A stretch of 64,000 nt of DNA from Pseudarthrobacter sp. GA104 (GTDB lineage: Bacteria > Actinomycetota > Actinomycetes > Actinomycetales > Micrococcaceae), in NCBI RefSeq assembly GCF_009741265.1, contig NZ_WOWL01000001.1, forward strand, positions 186,001 through 250,000. The letters run 5' to 3'. How positions within the stretch are numbered: the stretch's first letter is position 1; each line of letters begins with the position of its first letter. Below, in pieces: positions 63,141 through 64,000 of the stretch. The position numbers and the translations under genes were made by a program. The notes beneath the pieces are model-generated. The model had not been told where the DNA came from and made no database searches. It saw nothing but the letters and a program-made list of their open reading frames with translations.

Positions 63141-63680
63141 CTACCGCGAGAATTCGGTCGGCGGGCTGTCGACCCAGTCCTTGTAGATCGGGTCCTCGGG
63201 ATGCCAGGCTCCCCAGTGCGAGACGCGGGGGACGCCCACGATGTCCCAGTCCGAGTTGACGGGCCGGACGTCGATCCAGTCCCAGATGCAGGTGCGGTGA
63301 AGGATTTTCCACACGCCGTCGCGCTTTTCGCACAAGTCGCGGTAGCGGCCGGCCTGGAACATTGTCACCTCGGGGTCCTTGAACGGGACCACGCAGATGA
63401 ACGTGCTTTCGCGCTTGGCCCGGTTGCCGTCGATCTCGGACAGGACGTTGGAGATGTGGTGGCTGCAGCTGTGGATCTTGTCGTGCCAGGTCATGGCTGC
63501 ATCAGCCCACTCCTGGCCGTTTCCGACATAGCCGCCGTGATTATCGAATGAATCAGGCCAATATGTGGATTTCATCAGCTCGCGGTCGTGCCGGTCGGCG
63601 CCCCTCGCATACAACATGAGGTTGTCATGGAGGGCTTGTTTGTCATACAACTCAGTCAGTTGAGCATCTGTGAGGGACAT
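63141..63680 (-). CDS. NTF2/SnoaL-like protein
   Basis: A 179-residue protein of the nuclear-transport-factor-2-like fold (MSLTDAQLTELYDKQALHDN, later RGADRHDRELMKSTYW and YRDLCEKRDGVWKILHRTCI). Members include isomerases, dehydratases and small subunits of ring-hydroxylating dioxygenases. It is the next gene past the IS; its stop lies 5 bp from the target duplication. An accompanying oxygenase may lie beyond the window edge. Confidence 0.8.
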   Translation of the reverse strand: MSLTDAQLTELYDKQALHDNLMLYARGADRHDRELMKSTYWPDSFDNHGGYVGNGQEWADAAMTWHDKIHSCSHHISNVLSEIDGNRAKRESTFICVVPFKDPEVTMFQAGRYRDLCEKRDGVWKILHRTCIWDWIDVRPVNSDWDIVGVPRVSHWGAWHPEDPIYKDWVDSPPTEFSR

Positions 63681-63922
63681 GTATCCAGACTTTCTATTCC
63701 AAACGCCAGGCAGCTTCTTTGCGGCCCTCGTGAGAAACTACGCTAAAAGCAGGCGTTGCTGGACGGATAGCATCTTGGGCGCCATGCAGTTGGGAAACTG
63801 CGTCAGGCGCGCCCGCTACCGGGACGGCCTCCGTCGGCACCGTGTAAGAACCCGCATGCGCCGCTGACCTTAGTGCCGCCGTCAAAGGCGTGCCACTCAG
63901 GCCAGCAGGCGTGGAATGGTTC
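63681..63922. other. Intergenic, no gene seen
   Basis: About 240 bp between the NTF2-like gene start and the partial gene at the right edge. No supported gene or hairpin was seen. Confidence 0.35.
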
Positions 63923-64000
63923 CTAGAAGGTGCGCGCGGCAACCCGAACCGGTTCGGCGCGCTTCAGTGCGTCACGCAGCCGTTCAGCGGGCACCGGCGC
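63923..64000 (-). CDS. Partial C-terminal CDS at window edge
   Basis: The minus-strand frame is open from the window end to a TAG at 63923-63925 and gives 25 residues (PVPAERLRDALKRAEPVRVA ARTF). It is probably the C-terminus of a gene that starts outside the window, transcribed in the same direction as the NTF2-like gene. The family cannot be told. Confidence 0.45.
   Translation of the reverse strand, partial: APVPAERLRDALKRAEPVRVAARTF

Overview
The window is 64 kb of high-GC DNA with actinobacterial features: mostly G/C third positions, frequent GTG and TTG starts, LacI/GntR/TetR regulators and DUF4192 and DUF1275 proteins. The style fits a soil Micrococcaceae of the Arthrobacter/Paenarthrobacter type (inference from gene content only). 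No rRNA, complete tRNA or replication origin is visible. It reads as an accessory, catabolism-rich segment made of modules, with remnants of lost genes between them.

Layout. 0-5.3 kb: two major facilitator transporters, a pair of DUF202 membrane proteins and a glycogen-debranching-like glycosidase. 5.8-14.2 kb: a Doc-type toxin with its antitoxin, a cysteine-synthase-like PLP enzyme, an IS21 istA remnant, a LysR regulator divergent from a folate-independent methionine synthase operon (mesX, mesD, flavin reductase), and a DUF1275 membrane protein. 14.2-27.2 kb: small proteins; a permease/TetR/amidohydrolase operon; and a divergent operon with an MHS transporter, GntR regulator, nitrilase-superfamily hydrolase, DUF2848 protein, HpaB-type flavin monooxygenase, frameshifted cupin and flavin reductase, followed by a second, frameshifted GntR. 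Three copies of a TTGTATACGA-like GntR operator tie this block together. 27.2-47.7 kb: a 14-gene minus-strand cyclitol (inositol-type) operon with its own LacI regulator and sugar ABC importer, plus one divergent TIM-barrel gene. 49.5-64 kb: two transporters, then a GntR-controlled set (VOC protein; fused E1 and E2 of a 2-oxoacid dehydrogenase; a TPP decarboxylase-like enzyme; succinate-semialdehyde-type dehydrogenase), an intact IS256-family insertion with its 8-bp target duplication, and an NTF2-like protein.

The most unusual structure is a dispersed repeat of about 182 bp, present four times in the same orientation (5831, 14184, 27159, 47661). Each copy carries, on the minus strand, a degenerate T-arm and acceptor end of a leucine-like tRNA. 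Exactly 114 bp further on lies the palindrome GTGTGGACANTGTCCACAC. The copies cut the window into modules of 8.4, 13.0 and 20.5 kb. Two copies lie inside a larger 2-kb direct repeat that carries a DUF4192 gene and brackets the whole cyclitol operon. The elements may be att-like scars or tRNA-derived repeats. No recombinase gene lies in the window.
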